Assembly (NCBI GenBank): GCA_963989245.1
Contig: OZ022342.1
Span: forward strand, 49,474,919 to 49,538,918
Source: Nansenia antarctica
Lineage: Eukaryota > Chordata > Actinopteri > Argentiniformes > Microstomatidae
Direction of reading: 5' to 3'
DNA length: 64,000 bases
The position numbers were made by a program, and so were the translations under genes. The notes beneath the pieces are model-generated. The model was not told the origin of the DNA. It worked only from the letters and a program-made list of their open reading frames with translations, and ran no database searches. This document shows, in pieces, positions 25,081-37,835 of the stretch; within the stretch, counting starts at the first letter, position 1, and each line of letters begins with the position of its first letter.

Positions 25081-25521
25081 AGTGGACCCAGGTGAGGTGC
25101 AGCACAGAATGATGAAAACAGAGACGCATGTAAAAAAAAGGTTATCTTTACTGAGAGCGATAAGCACGCAAAAACAAACAGCCAACTTGTCACGAAAAAT
25201 AAAGTGGAAGAATCCCAAGTAACCAACAATGACAGGCTAAACATGAAATAAACAAGCAGGACAGAAGCGTTCTCAAAATACCTGAGCAGTAACCAACAGC
25301 AGTCAGGGGAACAGGATACTCAACATAGAGTGTGCAAAGTGATTAACCGACAGGGAGTGCAGGGAAGTGGGGCACATAATTAACAGAAAACCAACTCAAC
25401 ACAGCCTCATGACCCAATAATGTACCGGTAATAGGCAGTACATCAGAGAATAATAGATGCAGAGTCCGAAGTCGCCACGAGGAGGCACCAGAGAGTTGCC
25501 AAGGCGACCCGACCTATAACA
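25078..25521 (-). mobile_element. Ty3/gypsy 3' LTR
   Basis: On the minus strand a purine tract GGAGGGGGAGTGGGG leads into TGTTATAGGTCGG, and the segment ends ...GGTCCACTACA: TG...CA ends, about 444 bp. It directly follows the pol remnant at 25522-25850. An internal AGTAAAGATAACC-type region may be the R/U5 part. Confidence 0.65.
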
Positions 25522-25850
25522 CCCCACTCCCCCTCCGACGAACGGCACCAGCCATTCACCTGGGTACCTCTGGATGGAGGGGGCGAAAGTCCGTAATAAG
25601 CCTCCGGTCCAATATAATCCGCCGAGGCACCCAGGTCTGGTCCTCAGGTCCAAAACCCAGGAGCTGGTGACCCCTGAGCTGGGGGGGGGCGTTTGGACAG
25701 TACACTGTCTGACACACTGTTCCCAACTTCCACTGGCAGACTGCCACTGTTGTTCCAGGAAGAGTCAAAGACACATTCTCAAACATAGACTTTGACCTTA
25801 CGGACTGAGAGGAGGCGGCCCTGAGCAACTCTGTAGCTACTAACACACCA
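25522..25850 (-). pseudogene. Gypsy integrase chromodomain-end remnant
   Basis: Minus-strand frame reads GPEDQTWVPRRIILDRRLI then DFRPLHPE, matching the C-terminal chromodomain of fish gypsy integrases. The upstream pol domains are missing. Confidence 0.65.
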
Positions 25851-25909
25851 TCCTCACTGGAAGCTCCATCACCAAGCTTCCAACAGTATCTGTCCCAGTG
25901 AAACTACCC

Positions 25910-26464
25910 TCACACACACTCTCTACATTCTCCAGCAGAGATCCTACAGCACTGTGTCATTGTCGTAGCTCCACTGAGGTCTCCATTTTCCCCTGACTGT
26001 GCCACCATGTCACCCTGAATGGCAACCAAGATCTGTCTAATACTGTCTCTAGCCTTAGCCATCGATGCACTCTGCTCAGCGGCATGCCTCTCACGCTGAG
26101 TGAAGAACTCCTTCAGCTTCCTCTGCAGATCTCTACAGATGGTCTGCGCTGTAGACCACAGTCTCAGCTCCGACACACCATCATCAGCACTAAGCCCACT
26201 AGCCAATGACACCTCAGTGGCCTCAGAGTGTGTGGGCAGCACACTGGGACTAGCTGAGGATTCCTCGTCCTGGAACTGGCTCTTCACGCCGATCACAAAC
26301 ATGCAGACGAGGTCTAATGCTGACGAGTCAGCACTGGCAGGTGACAGAGAGGAGGAGGTGGTGTCCTGCAGTTGGCAGAAACACTTGCTAAGCCAACAGT
26401 TAGTTGACCCAGAGTGGTGGGAAGAACTTCCCGCACTGAGGGAACATCTCTCACTTTCAACCAA
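25910..26464 (-). CDS. Unidentified 184-codon open frame, possibly a gene fragment
   Basis: Open minus-strand frame of non-repetitive composition: Ser-rich N-terminal half, then a helical, charged stretch (around residues 105-150: LWSTAQTICRDLQRKLKEFF, HAAEQSASMAKARDSIRQIL). A shorter plus-strand ORF overlaps. I do not recognise the family. The start may be internal, because a splice acceptor could lie upstream. It could be a decayed exon of a multicopy fish gene carried with the gypsy element. Confidence 0.3.
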   Translation of the reverse strand: MVESERCSLSAGSSSHHSGSTNCWLSKCFCQLQDTTSSSLSPASADSSALDLVCMFVIGVKSQFQDEESSASPSVLPTHSEATEVSLASGLSADDGVSELRLWSTAQTICRDLQRKLKEFFTQRERHAAEQSASMAKARDSIRQILVAIQGDMVAQSGENGDLSGATTMTQCCRISAGECRECV

Positions 26465-26785
26465 TTATTTGTCGTTATTATTATTAATAATAATAATATT
26501 CTTATTCTTATTCTTATTCTTATTATTGTTGAATGTTACAGTTAGACCTTGTTACTAATTAAATGTAGGCATTAGTCAAATCAAATAAAGTTTATGTACA
26601 GTGCTACTTTATATGTAGTAGAATGACACAAAGGACTTAATGCAGTGGTGTAACAGTATGGATGTGCTACTATTAAATAAATAAATCTTATTCATTCACT
26701 TGTTAACACTTTACTTGAATCCTCCATCATAAGGTCTTCATAACAGTGTTGTAAAGTTGACATTAGAGGTGTATGTTTGGATTTG
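26465..26785. other. No gene seen
   Basis: ATT/CTTATT microsatellite at 26475-26530, then AT-rich unique sequence. Confidence 0.6.
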
Positions 26786-27205
26786 CCTGCAGGTGAAGGA
26801 ACAACAAGCATTGCCAAAATTACCTCACTGTCCCACCCTCAAAACTCAAAGGCTTCGGAGACCGTGCCTTTTCACGAGCTGCTGCCCGCCTCTGGAACTC
26901 TCTCCCTCAACCACTCAGAGACTCACCCTCACTCTCCACTTTTAAATCCCACCTCAAAACCTACCTGTTCTCCCATGCATACAACCTCCCCTACCCCTAA
27001 CCATCTCCCCTAACCCTGCCACCCCCCCTCCCCCCCTGGACATTGCTGCATTACTTATTCCCCGTTCATTAACTCTGTGTTCTATGTGCTCATGTTATCT
27101 GTTGCTTGTTGTTTTTTGTGTTTTCTGTTTTTCCCATATTGTCAGCGTCTTTGAGCCTCGGAAAAGCGCTATATAAATACAATGAATTATTATTATTATT
27201 ATTAT
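26786..27205 (+). mobile_element. LINE 3' end (end of RT ORF and tail)
   Basis: Plus-strand frame encodes GDRAFSRAAARLWNSLPQPL then TFKSHLKTYLF, the C-terminal signature of an abundant fish LINE reverse transcriptase. A CT-rich 3' UTR and the tail GAAAAGCGCTATATAAATAC with (ATT)n follow. Strongly 5'-truncated. Confidence 0.8.
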
Positions 27206-27310
27206 AACACTTTTTGTACACATGTTCTGTACGTTGCACTCTATTACGACCGACACCAGTGTGAGAAAAGTTACCCGACCAACAGCCCAAGGCACCTCGC
27301 GCTCATAGCC
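27206..27310 (+). repeat. Left copy of a ~100-bp direct repeat flanking the lectin locus
   Basis: TACGACCGACACCAGTGTGAG through GTTACCCGACCAACAGCCCAAGGCACCTCGCGCTCATAGCC is repeated almost identically at 34805-34905, 7.6 kb away and in the same orientation. Confidence 0.85.
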
Positions 27311-27320
27311 CCGCTCCCTC

Positions 27321-27490
27321 CTCTCTCATCCATCCTTCCTGTCAATCTCTACTATCTATATCCTGCATGTCATCCCTACTCTCTCTCATCCATCCTTCCT
27401 GTCAATCTCTACTGTCTCTGTCCTGCATGTCATCCCTCCTCTCTCTCATCCATCCTTCCTGTCAATCTCTACTGTCTCTATCCCAATAAA
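27321..27490 (+). repeat. 60-bp tandem repeat (CATCCATCCTTCCTGTCAAT unit)
   Basis: Almost three copies of a CT-rich 60-bp unit ending CCCAATAAAGCA; an inverted copy of one unit lies at 23275-23375. Confidence 0.8.
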
Positions 27491-27529
27491 GCAGGAATGC
27501 CCGGTAAGGGAAATCACAAGGCCTGGTTT

Positions 27530-27612
27530 GTACTTTGTTCACCTTCTACGGGAATACCTGATAAACACTTTATGACTAGTTAACAACTGTTGGGAAACAA
27601 TAGTTGTTTCCC
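27530..27612 (+). repeat. Partial copy of the lectin 5' flank (first of three)
   Basis: TTGTTCACCTTCTACGGGAATACC...GACTAGTTAACAACTGTTGGGAAACAATAGTTGTTTCCCTGTAGC matches 30720-30850 and the true lectin promoter at 31195-31262. Confidence 0.75.
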
Positions 27613-27614
27613 TG

Positions 27615-27977
27615 TAGCATTGTGAGCATATATGAATATAAATATACATATATAAATATATATAATATACATATAATATAATATATACATATATAATATA
27701 AATATAAAACAATATATACATATATATAATATAAATATACATGTATATACAGTATAAATATAATATAAATATACTATATAAATATATATATCATATAAAT
27801 ATACATGTATATACAGTACATATACAGTATAAATAAATATCATATAAATATACTATAAGATATAAATATATATAATATTAATATAATATAATATATAAAT
27901 ATACAGTTGTCATATCCACACACGGACATGGACACACACACAGACACACACACACACACAGACACACACGCATACAG

Positions 27978-28031
<54 letters not shown>
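27615..28031. repeat. AT-rich TATA-type array followed by (CA)n
   Basis: 27615-27905 is built of TATAAATATA variants, including several ATACATGTATATACAGTA blocks; 27930-28031 is a CA microsatellite. The Tyr/Ile-rich ORFs here are artefacts. Confidence 0.9.
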
Positions 28032-28032
<1 letters not shown>

Positions 28033-28540
28033 CTGCCTTGTATCTTGTGTACTGGAGCCTGAATTGTTGGTTTGTATGACTGTATCTGTATGAACTAACT
28101 AGACTGTCAGTGATTCTGGATGTCATAACCCTCTACTAGATATGTGACAGCAGGGCATGGTTAAAAAGTCAGCAAGTAGGGCAAAATCATTTTTCTGTTT
28201 CTTCCAGATTATGAAAGGGTAGATTGTAAGCTTTAAAATGATGTGTCATACATTGAAATCTGAAACAAGTTGAAGAAGTCATGGATATTTGAATGTTGAT
28301 ACCCTCCAAATTACCATTTTGAGAAAACCAAGCTCAAAGTCTTCACAGAGTTTTTTCACAGAGGTAATGGGTGGGAACAATAGCTGGTTAACTCCACCCT
28401 AATCACTCCCTCAAGACAACCACACCTTCAAGACAACCACTCCCCCATTACACTACCTGTCATTACCTACCTGTCATCTGTCAGTGGGGTTGTCAGCTAA
28501 CCCTCAGGAAACAAAATTGCAGGGCTGACACGTTTAAATT
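28032..28540. other. No gene; contains a motif repeated at 45.9 kb
   Basis: 28226-28262 (TAAGCTTTAAAATGATGTGTCATACATTGAAA) recurs inverted near 45892-45925. Otherwise unique. Confidence 0.5.
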
Positions 28541-28544
28541 GCTA

Positions 28545-28547
28545 AAC

Positions 28548-28586
<39 letters not shown>
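28545..28586. repeat. (AAT)n microsatellite
   Basis: About 14 AAT units, followed by a dispersed-repeat-like segment (TTTTTATTGCCATGTGTGCC). Confidence 0.9.
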
Positions 28587-28769
28587 TCAAGATTCATGAT
28601 TTTTTATTGCCATGTGTGCCAAAAGTTTATTACATCCCATTACAAGTACAAGAGAGTAAAATTCATGGCAATGGAAAAAAATAGGCAAGATACAATTGAG
28701 CAATACAATAATAGAATGGTAAAAAATAATAATGTTGTGTCCGTGTACATGCATTTATCATTATAGTCC

Positions 28770-29010
28770 ATAAAGCATCTAGTGGGACATCGGTGTAGCT
28801 CCTTCCCATCCCATCTGGGCTTCAAAGCTGTAATAAAAAAAGAAGACACTACATTTAAAATGATTGCCCACTTTTACCAACACCACTTTTAACAAAATAG
28901 CCTACTACTATCTTCATAAAAATAGAATTGCTTATACAATGACAATGACAATTACCTGAAGTGCTGGTGACTCTCATCAAGGTGTCATCTCTCAGAACCT
29001 CTCACCTCCT
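28770..29010 (-). pseudogene. Candidate orphan exon pair of unknown gene
   Basis: On the minus strand a segment ending ...DDTLMRVTSTS has a GTAATT donor (28956/28957 boundary). It can join in frame, phase 1, across an acceptor TTTTTATTACAG at about 28829 to ALKPRWDGKELHRCPTRCF. Upstream an in-frame stop occurs unless another acceptor is used. Family not recognised; may be chance. Confidence 0.2.
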
Positions 29011-30640
29011 CATTCTGTAACACAAATTTCAGGTCAGAGGTGTGGACACTTCTCTAGTGTAGGTTTTCCATAGACTCAGTGTACTGTACTTATATTGTAA
29101 GAAGTAGGCTAGTGAAATCATTTCAATTCACAGTATTATTCTACAGCAAATCTACATATCAATGAATTAATCATTATTTTTGATTCCACACAACATCGTT
29201 CATTACAAAAGCATTAACTTTTTCTATAATCTATTATATCTCTAACAAAGCTAACTAGCTAGCTAACAAGCTAACACTTGTTTGGCTAGCTAGCTGGTAC
29301 ACACAAACACACTAAAATGGTGCATGAAACATATTACACACTATGTTGCATGTTTGGTAGGTCTGCAACAAATGTATTTATTCATTATGTTTTATCTTTG
29401 ACAACCTATTTCTTCCTCCCACCATCTCCTATTAGTTTTGTAGAGGGGTGGCATAATTGTGGTGAGCAGTTTCAGTGGTTTGATAACTGAGGCTAACAAA
29501 GGCGTTATCTACCTTACTCACAAAACAACAAATAACTGTTTGGCTATCCTAAGTAAACAACACAAAATCCTAGTAAACAACACATGTAACTCACTAAAAC
29601 TTGCCCAAGAACACAGCAGAAGGTCTGTCTGCAGACGACTGTCCCAAGAATAGTGAACTGATGTGGAGATCAATGTCTGACATTCCGTTGTCATCTGTCA
29701 TCGTCAGATTCGGAGTTCGGAGTTCCCGTTCGGAGTTCCCATTATGTATAGTCCAATATGAAGGAGTTCATTAATTGCCCACTGTCGATATTTCTGCCTG
29801 CTTTTGAAATTCTGTTGATAGCATTAGCGAGAGATTCAGCCTCCATCTTGTAAACTTGTCAACAGATCCACACGCACGCACATGGCTCCTTACATACAGC
29901 TGGGGTGGGCGTGGCTACACACACTGCCACACTAATACCCCCCACCCGACTTTGCTAACTAAATGTAGGTATTTAGTGAATGTAAAACTGTTGGATATGA
30001 TATCGAGTGGGTTCTTCATCGCTTTGTTTGTCGGCCTATGCCAAAAACCGTTTGGCTCGATTGCGAGGTTTCACAATTGCCGAGATGCGGACCTTTTAAT
30101 GAAACCGTGTCACATATGTGTGTGGTGTGCATACTGGCTCAGCTGTGTGAGTAAGTGGGGCTTCAATGCAATCTTTTAATCACTTCCCGTGGTGCTACCG
30201 TCGAAAACGGAAGATAACCAGCCTTGAATGGAGTCGATACGGTTCTCCTATCGAGATCGACAGACCGATAAGCAAAGTTCGGGAAATAACTGACGCTTTC
30301 GTTTTCATGCAATGAATTTAATACACCCAGACAAGGTGCCGCTATAATAACAATTGCAATGCCCGGTTATACTGCGTTTCTGTCTAAATGTATAGTTTCT
30401 AGAGCCATGGCGTGTCATAATGATGGTATTAAGAGGTGTAATAATTCAGGTAGGACATCACTGAAGGCCTAGGTGTGAAATGCACCGCCCGCCACTGCTG
30501 GATGATAACGTTTGTTAACTGGCAGATATTATACAATATATTCTCATAGGATGGTGTATATATAGAGTTGATTAAAGGAATATAATTAATTCTATTTTTG
30601 TGGTTGTTCAACAAAGTTGTTTTGTCACATTCTCAAGGGG
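29011..30640. other. No convincing gene
   Basis: AT-rich sequence with a small ORF at 29856-30179 (107 codons, a hydrophobic segment around residue 55), no recognisable homology and no clear promoter or splice pattern. Confidence 0.5.
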
Positions 30641-30714
30641 GCAGAGGTCAGGGGCCAAGGGTTACCATGGCAGCAGTACACCTGCATGACGTAAAGGATG
30701 TAAGGAAAATGATG

Positions 30715-30850
30715 AGACGTGTTGTTTTGTACTGTTCGCCTTCTACAGTAATACCCATTAAACACCCAATAAACACTTACACCATCATGACCAGTTAACA
30801 TCTGTGGGGAAATGATAGTTCTTCCTTGTAGCCATGAGAGTCCCTGTGTT
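30715..30850 (+). repeat. Second partial copy of the lectin 5' flank
   Basis: TTGTTTTGTACTGTTCGCCTTCTACAG...CATGACCAGTTAACATCTGTGGGGAAATGATAGTTCTTCCTTGTAGCCATGAGAG parallels 31195-31250, but the TATA box and first exon are absent. Confidence 0.75.
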
Positions 30851-31254
30851 CTACAGTGATGGAAGTTATTGCCACCCCTGCACTTCTGTCAATAATGCAC
30901 AACTTCTCCCCGAAAATTGTTGCAATTACAAATGCTTTGGTATTCACTTGTCTTTTTCTTTTGTTTACATTTCAGCAACACAAAAAAGCTGAAAGAAAAA
31001 AGCCAAATCTGATATCCTTCAATTCACAGAACTCCAAAAATGGACAGATAAGAACAACTGAAAGTCTGTATAACCCCCCCACCCCTAACACTAACCCCCT
31101 TCCTAACACTAACCCCCCCTACCCCTAACACTAACTATTAAGTCATAATTCATCATTCATCCTCTACTGAATAATCTAATCTAATCTCAGTTACCATCAT
31201 GACCAGTTAACATTGTTGGGAAATAACAGTTGTTTCCTTGTAGCCATGAGAGCC

Positions 31255-31336
31255 TCCTGTATAAAAGAGCAGCTCTTTCTCCATCTGAACACAACCTACA
31301 CACACACTTCAGTTCCTGTGATTAAGACTCTAACAG
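31255..31336 (+). promoter_or_regulatory. Lectin gene TATA box and non-coding exon 1
   Basis: TATAAAAG at 31260-31267 is followed by a roughly 45-bp untranslated exon ending CTAACAG before a GTAAGT donor at 31337. Transcription should start near 31288-31295 (inferred from the TATA distance). Confidence 0.7.
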
Positions 31337-31384
31337 GTAAGTCCTCTACTCACCTACTCTCTCTATATTATATATACTGTATCA

Positions 31385-31712
31385 GTTAACTATGTTAGAT
31401 ATACTGTATCAGCTAACTATGTTAGACATACTGTATCAGTTAACTATGTTAGATATACTGTATCAGTTAACTATGTTAGATATACTGTATCAGTTAACTA
31501 TGTTACATATACTGTATCAGTTAACTATGTTAGATATACTGTATCAGTTAACTATGTTAGACATACTGTATCAGTTAACTATGTTAGACATACTGTATCA
31601 GTTAACTATGTTAGATATACTGTATCAGTTAACTATGTTAGACATACTGTATCAGTTAACTGTTATACTGTATCAGTTAACTATGTTAGACATACTGTAT
31701 CAGTTAACTCTA
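31385..31712 (+). repeat. 27-bp minisatellite in lectin intron 1
   Basis: About twelve copies of ACTATGTTAGATATACTGTATCAGTTA. Because 27 is divisible by three it is open in frame (MLDILYQLT), which explains the spurious ORF. Confidence 0.95.
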
Positions 31713-31941
31713 TGTTATGGTACCCTTCTCTGACAGCTACTGTGATCGTGTTGCTGGATGGTGTAATGTGACATATTAATATGTAAATTAGGTGTAATGT
31801 GATGTATGAATATGTAAATCAGGTGTAATGTGATGTATGAATATGTAAATTAGGTGTGATGTGATGTATGAATATGTAAATGAGGTGTTTCTGCCTCCTT
31901 TTCCTCTTCTGTCTCGTAGTTCCTAGGAGACAATCATCACC

Positions 31942-34166
<2,225 letters not shown>

Positions 34167-34332
34167 TGTTTCTATTTTCTAGATGTGTATCTTCAAACCA
34201 CTACTCATGTCTTACAACATTTGTTAAAAAGTGCGTAATCGCATATCGACATAATGTTTGATTTGATTATTTATATCTTATCATTATGGTTCTAATGCTC
34301 TGTGTTGAGATGACACAATTGTCACACGTCTC

Positions 34333-34362
34333 AATAAAGTTATTTAGGGTTAGGGTTAGGGG
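34333..34362 (+). terminator. Lectin polyadenylation signal followed by telomere-like repeats
   Basis: AATAAA at 34333-34338, 167 bp after the stop codon; immediately downstream TTAGGGTTAGGGTTAGGG (34344-34361). Confidence 0.75.
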
Positions 34363-34804
34363 TTTTTGTTCTATAGTACTTGTATGCTTTGTCTTGAAAC
34401 ATAAATGTAGTTTTAAAAGTTATCGTTTGATCCAAGAGACACATACTGGTTGAATTAATTAAATATTCCAAACAAGGTAGTAAGAATACTTCAGTTGTTA
34501 CAGTTGCCCAGTGGGCCATACGTGACAGCAGCTGGTGAAACCGGGAACAAGTCGGCAGCCGACCAATGCTCTGACCGCTATTCAGAAAAATGCAAATGAC
34601 ACACTGATTTTAGATTTACTGTTGTGGTGGTCACATGCAGAATTACAAGATTGCACAAAAACAAAAGTATGAATGTATAATTAAGTGCAAATAAAGTATC
34701 TTTACATGTTGACATGTTGTATAAGAGATGAGACTGACAACTTCTCTCATGAAATGCGCAACAGCGCAGCTTTAATATAGGCTAGTATAGTAGCAAAACA
34801 AGAA
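34363..34804. other. No gene seen
   Basis: Unique AT-rich intergenic sequence between the lectin poly(A) region and the direct repeat. Confidence 0.5.
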
Positions 34805-34905
34805 TGAGGCAGCGTAACACTTTTTCACGTTCTGTACGTTTTACGACCGACACCAGTGCGAGTGACGTTACCCGACCAACAGCCCAAGGCACCTCGCGCT
34901 CATAG
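34805..34905 (+). repeat. Right copy of the ~100-bp direct repeat flanking the lectin locus
   Basis: Same orientation and nearly the same sequence as 27206-27310 (ACGACCGACACCAGTG, CCCGACCAACAGCCCAAGGC). 34906-35480 downstream has no gene. Confidence 0.85.
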
Positions 34906-35479
34906 CCACGCCGTATTGGCTCCCTTCACCAAGGAGTTTCACACGCGCGCGCATTATAGTTTCAGCCCTTCACGCGCACGCTCATGTTCGCTATGTCTTT
35001 TTTCTGTGGCTCCGCTCCACAGCCCTCCACAACCAGTGGTAGGTCACTTATTTTCGATTCAAAACGGCGAATTTCGCCTAAGGGTGAGCGATTATCATGC
35101 CTGTTAAATACAATACTAATGATGCAATACTGATGTGCCTTGTCCAACAGGGTAGAATACATAAGTTCAGCTGTATCTTGAAAATTATTATATGTATGAA
35201 GATGTTTATACTGCCAACTGAACTGAAGATACAGAGGACATGAATTGCATGAGGGAGAATGTGAAAGCTGCAATAATGTTGTTTTTTACATGCTAGTTGA
35301 CACGTCCCTCTAGTTCTGATTTCAGAACCTTTTAGTGTTGTCACATTTAAAATGAATGAATATGTTCCAACATTTGTAATATAATCAGTATGCTACTCTT
35401 ACTTTACTACTTTTTTCAAACAAAAATGTTCAGACATTTCAAACCAAGTGACAGACAACAGGATGGATTTTTGTGTTCA

Positions 35480-37789
35480 AATGTTTTATTAGATATTCTG
35501 TTTAGTTCCATTGTCTAGACATGTTTTTGACACAGCTCAAAAGCTGCAAAAAAAAAAAAAAAAAAAAATCTTCAAATGTCTTACATTCACTACTAATTCC
35601 CCTGAATTTCATTTTCTGATCAAAGAGACATGTTTGCTTTGTGAATCTTTTTCTTTCAATGAAAATGAACAGTAGATGTTGCAAGTGCTTAGTCATGATT
35701 ACAGGAAAGGTACAGTATTTTTGGACTCTCAAGACTGTTCACTAGGCCTCTATCCCTCCCCTTAGTCAAACCCCGGCTGACATCACTAGCTCTGCCACAG
35801 AGTACACCAAACCATCTGCAAAAAATGGAAGGGGAAGTTCACTTCAACATCAGAATTGTCATCCCTCAGAACGGGTCTGAAGTCAAGCCGTGCGCCAGTA
35901 CTCTGATGTTGGGGTGAACTATCCCCTTGAGCGTCACATCCTTATACATGGTCTGATGGCGGTTGTTCAACCTGACAAGCATGAATACACTGATCAAACA
36001 GAAATGGATCATATCTAAAAGACAAATATTTAATAAGGGGGGAATTCTTATGACAAAGAAAGAAAGAAATAAAACACTTTGATTTGATTCACTTTCAGCA
36101 TCTCAATCCAAGAGGTTGTGCAGATCAAACTCTAGAACAACGTGATAATAGGAATAAACTGTATCAAAAAATGTTCAGTTCATTCAAATAGATCTTTCAT
36201 CAAATATCTATATATCTATTCATAATGCAGTGGGGTACTTGGGTCTGCATTGCGCGGCTGGAAAATGTGTCTATTGTCAACATATCTGCAATCTTCCCTG
36301 CACACTGAGAGACATGCGTTCTCTCAGAGACAGATCTGTACAAGGGCATAGAAAAGGTACAGTATGAAAACCATGGGGCGGAAAACAAATACATGAACAG
36401 TATGTACGTTCCACCGTAGAGAAGCATCTAGGGTGAGTCTTGTCCTATTCCAGATATCACACACTGCACAGAGCTGGCATCAGGCCCCCTCCCCCCCCAG
36501 AATACCACACACCCTACTGTACAGTTACAGTACTGGAGATACCACGGAGGTAGTCTGGACCTGCCTATGCTTCGTAACCACGAACATGAAACAGAAGATA
36601 CAGACGATGCTGGTAAAACTCTCTTATTTGTGTCAGGGGGCAGCTTGGGATATCACACACACACTCAGTGACAACCATGTATTTACATCTATCCCAATAG
36701 GTAAAGGTGTATTATCTACATGTGGATACCTCAAAAATAAATCTATGGACAGAGGGACGTCGGTTGCCGTACGTGTCTGATGAGACAAGTTGTCCTATAA
36801 CACAGCCATGATACTAAAAAAAGGTACGTGAAGTACATTATGCATACGACAGGAATCCAGTCACAACTGAGTTTGACTACAGTCCAACAAGACCTGCGAG
36901 GAACTCAGGCTAACAAACAGAGGACATATAAAACGAGCTCTAGGCCTGATGGTAACAATCTGACGTCATCCGCATGTGACCGCAGGTAGGCGAACGCAGG
37001 AGGGAGCGGGAGCGAACTTGTTCCCTAATCACTGACCTAGGATCAGATTACCCTAGCCGAAACATAATTGGGGGGGGGGACGCAACACTGGCCTTAGATC
37101 AGTATTCTAAGCAACTTCCCCTTTCTCCTCAGCGATTGATTGCCCTGCCGGTACAACCAACGACAGTTGATCTAGTAGGCCTAGCTCAGAAATGTACAGA
37201 CTCAGTTCTCACTTTCCTGGGGGCAAAAATGGACGAAAGGTTAAAACCATAACACGTTAAAAAGGGAAATGCTGGCAGACATACATACATAATCAATCGA
37301 CAATAAATGCAACAAAAACTCAAAAAGGAAAGGAAATGTTTATGTATGCCTAGCCACTCTCAACACAGCTCCTGTATCGCTCGGTGGGCTCAAGAGCAGA
37401 CCGCTGCAGTCAGTAGTGAGAGAGGGAGAGGCGCTACAAGAGTGACAGACAGAACTGAAACTGACAGGATATATAAAACCCTTTACACACACACACACAC
37501 ACACACTTCATTTCTGTTATAGTAAAATAGAAGCGTGTTGGTGGCCCTACCTAGGCTGGCCCAGCCCTGGTGTTAAAGCCCTATGCCGGGGGAGGGGTGA
37601 ACACAGCCACAGCTCAAAGGTAGTTTTCAAAAGGCTGAATCACTGATCTGCTAGAAGCATAGCTTTGTACTTAAAACCACTCTGAAGCAGCAGTCTTAAT
37701 TGTTTAGCTATTAATGCTGGCCATCTTACTTCTCTGAGCAGATAAGCTCTGGGAGCAGGAGACCCGCCCCCCCCCCCCCCCACACACAC

Positions 37790-37835
<46 letters not shown>

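Noticed and set aside
27539..27843. Tyr/Ile-rich ORFs as membrane peptides
   Set aside because: Low-complexity TATA-type repeats, no start context or homology.
31392..31733. ORF of MLDILYQLT repeats
   Set aside because: 27-bp intronic minisatellite without codon structure or start context.
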